DNA of 64,000 nucleotides, taken from assembly GCA_001724995.1 (NCBI GenBank), contig MEFD01000018.1, forward strand, positions 142,837-206,836, given 5' to 3'. A program made the translations under genes and the position numbers. Source of the DNA: Rubrivivax sp. SCN 71-131 (lineage in GTDB: Bacteria; Pseudomonadota; Gammaproteobacteria; Burkholderiales; Burkholderiaceae_C). The notes below the pieces were generated by a model, which worked only from the letters and a program-made list of their open reading frames with translations, was not told the DNA's origin and did no database searches. Shown here piece by piece: positions 40,966 through 48,916 of this stretch. Position 1 is the stretch's first letter; each line of letters begins with the position of its first letter.

Positions 40966-42159
40966 TCAGCGCGGCGTGGCCAGCCACCGCTCGGCCAGGC
41001 GGACCCAGGCGGTGGCGCCGATGGGGATCAACTCGTCGTTGAAGTCGTAGTTCGGGTTGTGCAGCATGCACGGGCCTTCGCCATGGCCGAGTGCGCGGTG
41101 CGTGCCGTCGCCGTTGCCGATCACGAAGTAGCAGCCGGGCTTTTCCTGCAGGAAATAGCTGAAGTCCTCCGAGCCCATCGTCGGCTCGTAGTCGAGCACG
41201 TTCTCTGCGCCCACCACCTCGGCCAGCGCCTTGCGGGCGAACGCGGTCTCGGCCTCGTGGTTGACCGTCGGCGGGTAGTTGCGCCGGAACTCGAACTCGC
41301 AGCGCATCTCGAAGGCGGCGCAGATCTGCTCGCTGAGCACGCGCATGCGCTGCTCCACCAGGTCCAGCACCTCGTTGCTGAAGACGCGAACGGTGCCCTC
41401 GAGGGTGCAGCTGTCGGGGATGACGTTGGTCGCCTCGCCGGCGTGGAGCATCGTCACCGAGATCACGGCGGTGTCGATCGGGCGCTTGTTGCGCGTGACG
41501 ATGGTCTGCAGCGCCTGCACGAGCTGGCAGGCCACGGGCACCGGGTCCACGCCCAGGTGCGGCATCGCCGCGTGCGCGCCCTTGCCGTGCAGGGTGATCT
41601 TGAATTCGTTGGAGCCGGCCATCATCGGACCCGGGCGCAGCGCGAACTGCCCCGCCTTCATGCCGGGCCAGTTGTGCATGCCGAAGATCGCCTCCATCGG
41701 GAAGCGCTCGAAGAGGCCGTCCTTCATCATCTCGCGTGCGCCGCCGCCGCCCTCCTCGGCGGGCTGGAAGACGAGGTAGACGGTGCCGTCGAAGTCGCGG
41801 TGCTTCGCCAGGTGCTTGGCCGCGGCCAGCAGCATCGCGGTGTGGCCGTCGTGGCCGCAGGCGTGCATCTTGCCGGGAAGGGTGCTGTGGTGGGCGAAGC
41901 GGTTGTGCTCGCTCATCGGCAGCGCATCGATGTCGGCGCGCAGGCCGACGGCGCGGCGGCTGCTGCCGTTCTTCACGATGCCCACGACGCCGGTCTTGCC
42001 AAGGCCCCGGTGGATGGGGATGCCCCAGTCGGTGAGGGCCTTGGCGATCAGGTCGGCGGTGCGCGTTTCCTCGAAGCACAGTTCGGGGTGCGCGTGGATG
42101 TCGCGGCGCATGGCGGTGATGGCCGCGGCGTCGGCGAGGATGGATTCGATCATGTTCAT
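40966..42159 (-). CDS. M20-family amidohydrolase (hippurate hydrolase-like)
   Basis: A 397-residue metal-dependent amidase/aminoacylase. It shows RRDIHAHPELCFEETRT, GLRADIDALPM, the metal ligands in ACGHDGHTAMLL, VYLVFQPAEEGGGGARE and FGMHNWPGMKAGQFA, and TMGSEDFSYFL. These are the HipO/IAA-amino acid hydrolase type of the M20D group, which removes acyl groups from N-acyl amino acids. It starts at ATG 42159 (a second ATG two codons later is possible). Probably an operon with the M14-like gene. Confidence 0.9.
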   Translation of the reverse strand: MNMIESILADAAAITAMRRDIHAHPELCFEETRTADLIAKALTDWGIPIHRGLGKTGVVGIVKNGSSRRAVGLRADIDALPMSEHNRFAHHSTLPGKMHACGHDGHTAMLLAAAKHLAKHRDFDGTVYLVFQPAEEGGGGAREMMKDGLFERFPMEAIFGMHNWPGMKAGQFALRPGPMMAGSNEFKITLHGKGAHAAMPHLGVDPVPVACQLVQALQTIVTRNKRPIDTAVISVTMLHAGEATNVIPDSCTLEGTVRVFSNEVLDLVEQRMRVLSEQICAAFEMRCEFEFRRNYPPTVNHEAETAFARKALAEVVGAENVLDYEPTMGSEDFSYFLQEKPGCYFVIGNGDGTHRALGHGEGPCMLHNPNYDFNDELIPIGATAWVRLAERWLATPR

Positions 42160-42340
42160 GTTGCTCGCGCCTGCAGCAGGGACGGTCGGCGACGAAGGGT
42201 CGGGCGGGCCAGTTTACGGCGCGGTGGCAAGCCGTGCGCGCGCTGTGCCATAGTGCGCCGATGCAGCGGGGCGCGGCGTCTTGCAGTCTTCCCTGGCGCG
42301 GCCGCGCGGCAAGGCGGTGGCATCCGGGGGGCACGCGCGC

Positions 42341-43399
42341 ATGAGGCTGCGGCGCCTGCTGGCCGCGGCCTCGGCGACGACGGCGCTGGCCCTGCTCGGC
42401 GGCTGCTCGACCCTGGCCTACTATGCGCAGGCGGTGCACGGACACCTCGACCTGCTGGCGCGGGCGCAGCCGGTGCAGGAGCTGCTTGCCGCGCCGACCA
42501 CCCCGCCGCGGCTGCGCCAGCAGCTGCAGCTGGCGCAGCAGCTGCGCCGCTTCGCGGTCGACGAACTGAAGCTGCCCGATGCGCGCAGCTACACGCGCTA
42601 CGCCGAGCTGCCGCGGGCGGCGGCGGTGTGGAACGTCGTCGCGGCGCCCGAGTTCTCGCTCGTGCTGCGCACCTGGTGTTTCCCGCTGATGGGCTGCGTC
42701 GGCTATCGCGGCTACTTCGACCGCGCCGACGCGCAGGCCCTGGCCACCGAGCTGCGCGGCCAGGGACTGGAAGTCCTCGTCTACGGCGTGCCGGCGTACT
42801 CGACGCTGGGCTGGACCGAGTGGCTGGGCGGCGACCCGCTGCTCAGCACCTTCATCGACTGGCCCGAGGCGGAGCTCGCGCGCCTGGTCTTTCACGAGCT
42901 TGCGCACCAGGCGGCCTACGCGGCCGACGACACGAGCTTCAACGAGAGCTTCGCCACCGCCGTCGAGCGCCTGGGCAGCCGCGCGTGGCTCGCCGCCCGG
43001 CCGGGCGCGCGCCAGCAGGCCGAGCGCGCCGACGCGCGGCGTGCCGACTGGCGCGCGCTGATGCAGCGCCAGCGCGAGCGACTGCAGGCGCTCTACGACG
43101 AACCGCTGGACGTCGCCACCCGGCGCGTGCGCAAGGCGGCCCTGATGGACGCCTGGCGCGCCGAATACGAGGCGATGAAGCGCGGGCGCTGGGAAGGGTA
43201 CGTCGGCTACGATGCCCAGGTGGCGCGCGCCAACAACGCGGCCTTCGGCGTGCAGGCGGCCTACGACGAGCTGGTGCCCGCCCTCGAGCGCCTGTTCGCG
43301 CGCGAGGGCGGCGACTGGAGCCGCTTCCTCGCCGAGGTCCGGCGCCTGGCCGCCTTGCCCGCGGCCGAACGCCGTGCCGCGCTCCTTGCCACTTCCTGA
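42341..43399 (+). CDS. Predicted aminopeptidase lipoprotein (PF10023 family)
   Basis: A 352-residue lipoprotein: signal peptide with lipobox LLGGC (about Cys23), then the conserved TWCFPLMGCVGYRGYFDRAD, AYSTLGWTEWLGGDPLLSTF, and the zinc-binding HELAHQ followed by FNESFATAVE. This is the pattern of the predicted aminopeptidase family COG4324. The ATG at 42341 gives a proper signal peptide; an earlier in-frame ATG at 42281 would not. It is divergent from the M20 gene. Confidence 0.85.
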   Translation: MRLRRLLAAASATTALALLGGCSTLAYYAQAVHGHLDLLARAQPVQELLAAPTTPPRLRQQLQLAQQLRRFAVDELKLPDARSYTRYAELPRAAAVWNVVAAPEFSLVLRTWCFPLMGCVGYRGYFDRADAQALATELRGQGLEVLVYGVPAYSTLGWTEWLGGDPLLSTFIDWPEAELARLVFHELAHQAAYAADDTSFNESFATAVERLGSRAWLAARPGARQQAERADARRADWRALMQRQRERLQALYDEPLDVATRRVRKAALMDAWRAEYEAMKRGRWEGYVGYDAQVARANNAAFGVQAAYDELVPALERLFAREGGDWSRFLAEVRRLAALPAAERRAALLATS

Positions 43400-43418
43400 T
43401 CCGACCGGAAAGCCTCCC

Positions 43419-43748
43419 GTGCCCGACATCCGCATCCACCGTGAACATCAGCTCGGACTGGCCAAGGCGCGCAAGGTCGCGCTCGCCTGGGCCGAGCACG
43501 TCGAAGAGGCCTTCGGCATGGAGTGCTCGCTGTTGCAGGGCAAGACCAGCGACACCGTCGAGTTCACGCGCAGCGGCGTCAAGGGCCGGCTGGTCGTCGC
43601 GGCCGACCACTTCGACCTCGACGCGCGCCTGGGCCTGCTGCTCGGCGCCTTCGCGCGCACGATCGAATCCGAGATCCTGAAGAACCTGGATGAACACCTC
43701 GCCGCGCACGCGGCGCCGCCGCGCAGGACTTCGCGCGGCAAGGCCTGA
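43419..43748 (+). CDS. Polyhydroxyalkanoic acid system family protein
   Basis: A 109-residue protein of the PHA_gran_rgn family (PF09650). It shows IRIHREHQLGLAKARKVALA, WAEHVEEAFGMECSLL, FTRSGVKGRLVVAADHFDLD and LGLLLGAFARTIESEI. Members are found near polyhydroxyalkanoate genes; the mechanism is not established. It starts with GTG at 43419, 19 bases after the aminopeptidase stop, and probably shares its transcript. It converges with dctM. Confidence 0.85.
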   Translation: MPDIRIHREHQLGLAKARKVALAWAEHVEEAFGMECSLLQGKTSDTVEFTRSGVKGRLVVAADHFDLDARLGLLLGAFARTIESEILKNLDEHLAAHAAPPRRTSRGKA

Positions 43749-43776
43749 GGGCTCCGCCGACGCCGCGCGCCGACGC

Positions 43777-45069
43777 CTACAGCCCCAGCGTGCGCGGCAG
43801 CCAGACGGAGACGATCGGGAAGGCGATCAGGAGCCCGATGCGCACGATGTCGGCCACGATGAAGGGGGCCACGCCGCGCCAGATCCGGTGGGTCGGCACG
43901 TCGGGCAGCACGCTGCGGAGCACGAACACGTTCATGCCCACCGGCGGCGTGATCATGCCGATCTCGACCACGCAGACGATGAGCACACCGAACCAGATCG
44001 GATCCAGGCCCAGATGCACGATGAGCGGGTAGAAGATCGGCACCGTGAGCAGGATCATCGACAGGGACTCCATCGCCGTGCCGAGGACGAGGTAGATGAG
44101 GCAGATGCAGACGACGACGAGCATGGGCGAGACACCCAGGCCCTCGATCCACTGCCGCAGGTCGCCGGGCATCGTCGTGTAGTTGATGAAGTTGGCGAAG
44201 ATCGAGGCGCCGATCAGGATGGTGAAGAGCATCGCCGAGGTCCGACCCGACTCGCCGAGCACTTCGAGCAGGCTCTTCCAGGTGAGTGCGCGCCGCGCCA
44301 GGGCGAAGAGCAGTCCGCGCATCGCGCCGACGCCGGCCGCCTCGGTGGCGGTGAAGAGCCCGCCGTAGATGCCGCCGATCACGATCGCGAACAGCAGCAG
44401 CACGCCCCAGATCTCCGCCAGGGCCCGCCCGCGCTGCGCCCAGTCCATGCCTGCACCGGGCGGGCCGAGTTCGGGGCGCCTTGCGGTGACGAGGGTCGCC
44501 GCGGCCATGTAGAGCAGCATGGCCAGCAGGCCGGGCAGCAGGCCCGCGGCAAAGAGCGCGCCGATGCTCTGCTCGGTCATGATGCCGTAAATGACCATGA
44601 TGACCGAGGGCGGGATCAGGATGCCCAGGGTGCCGCCGGCCGCCACCGTCCCGGCGGCGAAGGAGTCGGCATAGCCGTAGCGCTGCATCTCCGGCATCGC
44701 GACCTTGGCCATGGTGGCCACGGTGGCCAGCGACGAGCCGCAGATCGCGCCGAAGCCCGCGCAGGAGGCGAGCGTGGCCAGCGAGAGCCCGCCGCGGCGG
44801 TGGCCGAGGAAGGCGTAGGAGGCGCGGAAGAGCTCCCGCGACATGCCGGCCCTCGTCACCAGGTTGCCCATCAGGATGAAGAGCGGCACCACCGAGAGCG
44901 TGTACTTGGCGATGTCCAGGACCTCGGTCGTCGTCGACGCCAGCGCCGCCGGCCAGGAACGCATCAGCGCCATGCCCACGAGGCCCACCAGGCCCATGGC
45001 GAAGGCCAGCGGCACGCGCAGCAGCATCAGCGCGAACAGCGCGAGGAAGCCCAGCAGCGTCGCGCTCAT
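43777..45069 (-). CDS. dctM: TRAP transporter large permease DctM
   Basis: Membrane channel subunit of a Na+-driven tripartite periplasmic transporter. The 430-residue product has about 11-12 hydrophobic segments and the DctM blocks PLFILMGNLVTRAGMSRELF, FGAICGSSLATVATMAKVAM, GTLGILIPPSVIMVIYGIMT, and LGLDPIWFGVLIVCVVEIGM followed by ITPPVGMNVFV. Its ATG at 45069 overlaps the dctQ stop (ATGA). It is the last gene of the TRAP set. Confidence 0.94.
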   Translation of the reverse strand: MSATLLGFLALFALMLLRVPLAFAMGLVGLVGMALMRSWPAALASTTTEVLDIAKYTLSVVPLFILMGNLVTRAGMSRELFRASYAFLGHRRGGLSLATLASCAGFGAICGSSLATVATMAKVAMPEMQRYGYADSFAAGTVAAGGTLGILIPPSVIMVIYGIMTEQSIGALFAAGLLPGLLAMLLYMAAATLVTARRPELGPPGAGMDWAQRGRALAEIWGVLLLFAIVIGGIYGGLFTATEAAGVGAMRGLLFALARRALTWKSLLEVLGESGRTSAMLFTILIGASIFANFINYTTMPGDLRQWIEGLGVSPMLVVVCICLIYLVLGTAMESLSMILLTVPIFYPLIVHLGLDPIWFGVLIVCVVEIGMITPPVGMNVFVLRSVLPDVPTHRIWRGVAPFIVADIVRIGLLIAFPIVSVWLPRTLGL

Positions 45070-45440
45070 CCTTGCTCCCCGGCCGCGTGGCGGCTCTGCG
45101 GGGCCAGAAGCAGCAGCAGGTGCGCTGCGGCGGCGACGAACAGCAGCACCCCGATCACGACCTGGAACCTGCCAAGGCCGATCGCCAGCGCCGCCGGCAG
45201 CAGGGCGTTTAGCATGTCCAGCACGATGTGCTCGCCCTTGAGCGAGGCCACCGGCAAGCCGGCGAAGACCACGCCCAGCATCAGCAGCTCGATGAGATCG
45301 ACGCCGCCGGGAACGCTGGTGTTCAGCAGCTTGCGCGCCACGACGTCGACGAACATCAACCCGGTCATCGCCAGCATGCAGGCCGCGACCATGCAGCCGA
45401 ACATGCGCTCGATCCAGGCCATCAGGCGTTGGTGCTGCAT
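45066..45440 (-). CDS. dctQ: TRAP transporter small permease DctQ (short)
   Basis: Small membrane subunit of the TRAP carrier, 124 residues from ATG 45440. Three hydrophobic segments are seen (CMVAACMLAMTGLMFVDVVA; LIELLMLGVVFAGLPVASL; RFQVVIGVLLFVAAAAHLL) with the family motif KGEHIVLDML. DctQ proteins usually have four helices and 150-180 residues; here the chain stops at LLLLAPQSRHAAGEQG before a fourth helix. The other frames at this point hold no hydrophobic stretch, so a simple frameshift does not explain the loss. It overlaps dctM by four bases. Confidence 0.78.
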   Translation of the reverse strand: MQHQRLMAWIERMFGCMVAACMLAMTGLMFVDVVARKLLNTSVPGGVDLIELLMLGVVFAGLPVASLKGEHIVLDMLNALLPAALAIGLGRFQVVIGVLLFVAAAAHLLLLLAPQSRHAAGEQG

Positions 45441-45531
45441 GGGCCGGCTCCGCATCCTTGCCCTGGCGACCATGGCTGCCTCCGTGCGGCCGACGCCGGC
45501 GTTGCGCCACGGCGCGGCGGTGCGCGCCGCA

Positions 45532-46548
45532 TCAGCGCTGGGCCCTGGCGATCTCGGCACGGAAGTCGGCCAGTGCCCGGGCCGGATCGGCCAGGCCGCG
45601 CTGCTTCGCGGCCTCGACCCACTTCTGCTCGAGTGGCTGCACCTTGGCGCGGAGCTGCTCGACGAGCAGGGCGGGGCTTTGCGCCGAGGGCACGCCCTTC
45701 TTGTTCAGCGCGTCGATGCCGCGCTGGTCGGAGAGGTCCCATTCCTTGCCGATGAGGCCTGCGGCGTGCTCGCCCGAGAGCCTGCCGATCGCCTGCTGGT
45801 CGGCCGCGGAGATGCGCTTCCAGGCGTCCTCGTTCATGACGAACGCGAAGCTGGTGTTGTAGAGCCCGCCGGGAATGCGCGTGCGGTGCTTGACGAAGGG
45901 CTCGAGCCGGTGCACGACGACCGACTCCGCCGGCAGGAAGACGCCGTCGACGACGCCCGAGGACATCAGCTCGTAGGACTCGGTGACCGGCTTGAGGATG
46001 GCGTTGGCGCCCATCGCCTTGGCCACCTCGTTGACCATGCCGCCGCCGACGCGGAACTTCAGCCCGTCCAGATCGGCCAGGCTGGCGATGGCGCGCTTGC
46101 CCAGGTAGATGTCGCCCGGCCCGTGCGTGAAGACCGCCAGCACCTTGAGGCCCTTGTGCTCGTCGAGTGCAGCGAGGTGGCGCTCGTGCACGCGCTGATA
46201 GGCGATCGACGTGGACTCGGCAGACTCGCCGAGAAAGGGCAGCTCGGCGATCTGCGTCAGCTGGAAGCGCCCCGGCGTGTAGCCGTGGATGCCGACCGAA
46301 AGATCGACCTGGCCGTCGCGCACGGCGTCGAAGGTGGCCGGCGGCGAGCTCACGTGCTTGGGCAGCATCCTGCAGCTGACGCGGCTGTCGGTGGCCTTGG
46401 CGACTTCCGAGCACCAGGTGGTGACGCCCTTGACGATGGCGTGCGTCTGCGGCTGGAAGAGCGAGGTGGTGAGCACCACCTGCGCGGCGGCGCTGCCGGC
46501 CAGGAGGGCAATGGCCGCACCCGAGAGCCGTGCGAGAGTCTTCTTCAT
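45532..46548 (-). CDS. dctP: TRAP transporter substrate-binding protein DctP
   Basis: Periplasmic ligand-binding protein, 338 residues: signal peptide MKKTLARLSGAAIALLAGSA (cleavage near AAAQ), then DGQVDLSVGIHGYTPGRF, FTHGPGDIYLGKRAIASLAD, LKFRVGGGMVNEVAKAMGAN, and VTESYELMSSGVVDGVFLPA. The Arg in KFRVGG is the residue that usually binds a carboxylate, so the cargo is probably an organic acid. ATG at 46548 has an AAGGAGA site. The open frame continues upstream without a stop into the dioxygenase gene because that gene is frameshifted; the internal signal peptide shows that DctP starts here. Confidence 0.93.
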   Translation of the reverse strand: MKKTLARLSGAAIALLAGSAAAQVVLTTSLFQPQTHAIVKGVTTWCSEVAKATDSRVSCRMLPKHVSSPPATFDAVRDGQVDLSVGIHGYTPGRFQLTQIAELPFLGESAESTSIAYQRVHERHLAALDEHKGLKVLAVFTHGPGDIYLGKRAIASLADLDGLKFRVGGGMVNEVAKAMGANAILKPVTESYELMSSGVVDGVFLPAESVVVHRLEPFVKHRTRIPGGLYNTSFAFVMNEDAWKRISAADQQAIGRLSGEHAAGLIGKEWDLSDQRGIDALNKKGVPSAQSPALLVEQLRAKVQPLEQKWVEAAKQRGLADPARALADFRAEIARAQR

Positions 46549-46648
46549 GCGTGTCTCCTTGGTTGGGCGGCGTCGTGGGCGCCGGGGGTCGGGATCGGGT
46601 TCGCGTGGCGAGCAGGACCGGAGCGCGAGGTCCTGCGCCGCGCGACGT

Positions 46649-47895
46649 TCAGCGCCTGGCGACGACGGTGTCCTCGGCGATGAGGTTCTCGAGCTGCGCG
46701 CCGCGCAGCGATTCGACACGAGCTTGCGCACGGCGATCGTCGCGCCCTTGCCGGCGCTGTTGCCGTAGATGAGCCGTGCGAGCTGGCCGCCGAGGTAGGG
46801 GTGAAAGCCCATGTCGTAGAGCGCGCGGAAGTCGCGCTCCTCGATCGCCTTGCGCTCGAGCGGACGCAGCGCGTAGCGATCGAGTACTTCCGCCTCGTGG
46901 GTGGCGAAGCGCGCGCGCAGCGGCGCGTCCCACTTCAGGTCCTGCACCAGGTCGTGCCCGGCCAGCGACGGGTCGAAGAGTGCGGGCAGGGTCGGCTCGG
47001 CGGCAACCGGCGCAGGCTCGCGCACGGGCCGCGGTGTGTCGACATCGCGCGTGAGGTCCCAGCGCACCGCGCCGATGCCGCACTTGAAGTTGCCGTGCAG
47101 GGCGTAGTCGGACTGCACGCCGTAGCGCGGCCCGATCGCGCCGGCGACGACGACCCAGGAGAGCAGCTCCATCGTGCCGCCCGAGCCCGACTGCTCCATG
47201 CGCGCGAGGGTGAGCTGCTCGAGCAGCCTGGCGTGGTCGCCCGAGGCCATCAGCTCGAGGAACCAGAGGTCGAAGTCCTTGTCGATGTACCAGTAGCGCG
47301 AGCCGCCGGGCTCGTGGCTGAGTCCCCCCGAGCCGAGCAGCGCCACGCGCAGGGCGGGCGGCAGGTCGCGTTCGATCACCTCGCGCAGCGACTGGCCGAG
47401 CGCGTAGCACTGGCGTGTGTCCGGCAGCGGCGGCACGGTGCAGTTCTGCAGCACGGGAACGAGCGTGATGTCGGTCTCGTCGAGCCTCAGGTGCAGCGAG
47501 GGGATGGAAATGTTGTCGTCGAAGCGCAGGTTCTCGCGCTCGGCGTGCAGGCGCTGGCCGCGGCGGTTGAGGCCGCGCTGCAGTGCCTCGGCAACGGCGG
47601 TGTTGCCCGGCACCCGGTAGTCGCGGCAGCCCAGCCACTCCCGGTACCACTCGAACGGGCCGCTGTGCACCGGCGCCAGGCCGATGAGGAAGTCCGGGCA
47701 GGCGCGCGGGCGGCTGTTGGCCAGGTGATCGTTGGCAAAGACGACGAGGACGTCGGGCCGGGCGGCGAGCAGTTCGCGGCGCAGATCCGCGTACATCGTG
47801 TGCACGACGTCCTGGATCGCGCCGGGCGCGGCGTCCAGCAGCCCGATCAGGCCCGGCGCATGCGGAACACCGGCGGCAAAGACGATCTCGGCCAT
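46649..47895 (-). CDS. LigB-LigA-type extradiol ring-cleavage dioxygenase, frameshifted near 3' end
   Basis: Class III Fe(II) extradiol dioxygenase of the protocatechuate 4,5-/gallate dioxygenase group. Metal ligands His12 (VPHAPG), His57 (FANDHL) and Glu243 (GTMELLSW) and catalytic His194 (GGLSHEP) sit at almost the same positions as in LigB. Residues about 310-390 form a fused LigA-like domain (RDFRALYDMGFHPYLGGQLA). After residue 393 the frame is broken: a GTGT (ACAC on the plus strand, 46716-46719) where GT is expected. Removing two bases restores ESLRGAQLENLIAEDTVV and a stop at 46649 (414 residues). As written, translation runs on into dctP. Start at 47895 has an AAGGAGA site. Substrate unknown. 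Confidence 0.82.
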
Positions 47896-47923
47896 GGTGT
47901 GTCTCCTTCGCTTGCGGTTCGGG

Positions 47924-48876
47924 TCAGGGCGGGGGGCGGCACGCCAGCAGGGACCGCGCCATGCGGGCGTGCACGCCGTTGTTGCCGTTGACGGCCTGCG
48001 TCACCATCAGGTCGGCCTGCAGCGAGCACAGCACGTAGGCGTCCTCGCGCGTAAGGCAGTGGTCGCGCGCGAGCCAGCGCACCATGTCGCTCACTGCCTG
48101 CTTCGCGGCCTCGCGCAGGTCTTCGTGGAAGCCCATCGTCACCAGGTGCTCGCGCGTGATCGCGTGCGGGCGCTCGAGCCGGCGCTCGTGCAGGAGGCCA
48201 AGGCGCAGCCGCGCGCGCTTCATCGAGGTCTCGAGCGCGGTCTGGTCGACTTCGCCGCAGCCCTGCACGGCGTGCGCGTCGCCGGCGTAGAAGAGCGCGC
48301 CCTCGCGCCACACGGGCAGGAAGAGCGTCGTGCCGGCGACGAGTTCCGGGCAGTCGATGTTGCCGCCGAAGTCGCCGGGCACCGGCGAGGGGTGCGGCCC
48401 CGCGTCCCGCGGCGCCACGCCCATGATGCCGAGGAAGGGCGAGAGCGGGATCTCGAGACCGGGCAGGAACTCGGTGCGCATGCGCGCGGCGTCGAGCGCG
48501 AAGTGGCGCAACTGCCCTTGCGTGAACTCGTCGGCGAGCAAGCCGCGGCTTCTCGCGCCGGTGGACAGCAGGTTGAAGCCGGTGGGCCCGGGTTCGAGCT
48601 CGAGGATGTCGACCTGCAGCAGCATCCCGGGCGCCGCGCCGCGCCGCGCACGGCGATCGGCCCGGTGATGCTGTGCGGGCCGAGGCCGGCGTACTTCTCG
48701 CGCAGGGCCTGGATGTCCTCGAAGCGCGTCTGCGGCGTGACGGCATCGCCCCACAGGCCCCAGGTCTGCAACTCCACCTCGTCGCCGTCGTCGACGACGA
48801 GCACCGGCGCGTGGTCGCGGTCGATGACGCCGATGCGCACGGTGTCCTTGCGGGCCGGGAGCGCGTGCGTCCTCAT
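47924..48876 (-). pseudogene. Acetamidase/formamidase-family gene, frameshifted by a 5-base repeat
   Basis: Encodes an FmdA/AmdA-type amidase. The N-terminal 79 residues (MRTHALPARKDTVRIGVIDR ... HSITGPIAVRGA) are in one frame. The remainder (APGMLLQVDILELEPGPTGF, GDFGGNIDCPELVAGTTLFL, GDAHAVQGCGEVDQTALET, AVNGNNGVHARMARSLL) is in another. The shift falls at a (GCGCC)x3 repeat (48631-48649); removing one 5-base unit restores a 315-residue protein of normal family length. The gene lies between the cupin-reductase fusion and the dioxygenase, with 40- and 28-base spacers. It may be inactive, switchable by repeat number, or mis-sequenced. Confidence 0.75.
48631..48649. repeat. Pentanucleotide repeat (GCGCC) of 3.8 units inside the amidase gene
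   Basis: Three complete GCGCC units followed by GCGC lie exactly at the point where the acetamidase/formamidase reading frame breaks. Two complete units would keep the frame open. A five-base unit changes the frame with each copy gained or lost. Confidence 0.8.
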
Positions 48877-48891
48877 GGGGATGCGCCTGCT

Positions 48892-48907
48892 GGGGTCCGG
48901 GGTCCGG
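48892..48907. repeat. Second copy of the GGGGTCCG tandem motif
   Basis: The 16-base sequence GGGGTCCGGGGTCCGG lies in the 40-base spacer between the cupin-reductase fusion and the amidase gene. It is identical to 31304-31319 upstream of tal. No function is evident. Confidence 0.6.
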
Positions 48908-48916
48908 CGGCGACCC

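Noticed and set aside
45532..47895. A continuous 787-codon frame read as one dioxygenase-DctP fusion protein
   Set aside because: DctP has its own signal peptide and ribosome site, and the true dioxygenase C-terminus is in another frame. The apparent fusion arises from a two-base slip.
48220..48876. A stand-alone 218-residue protein from the acetamidase start
   Set aside because: Only its first 79 residues resemble the family; the rest is out of frame and the real continuation is in the neighbouring frame.
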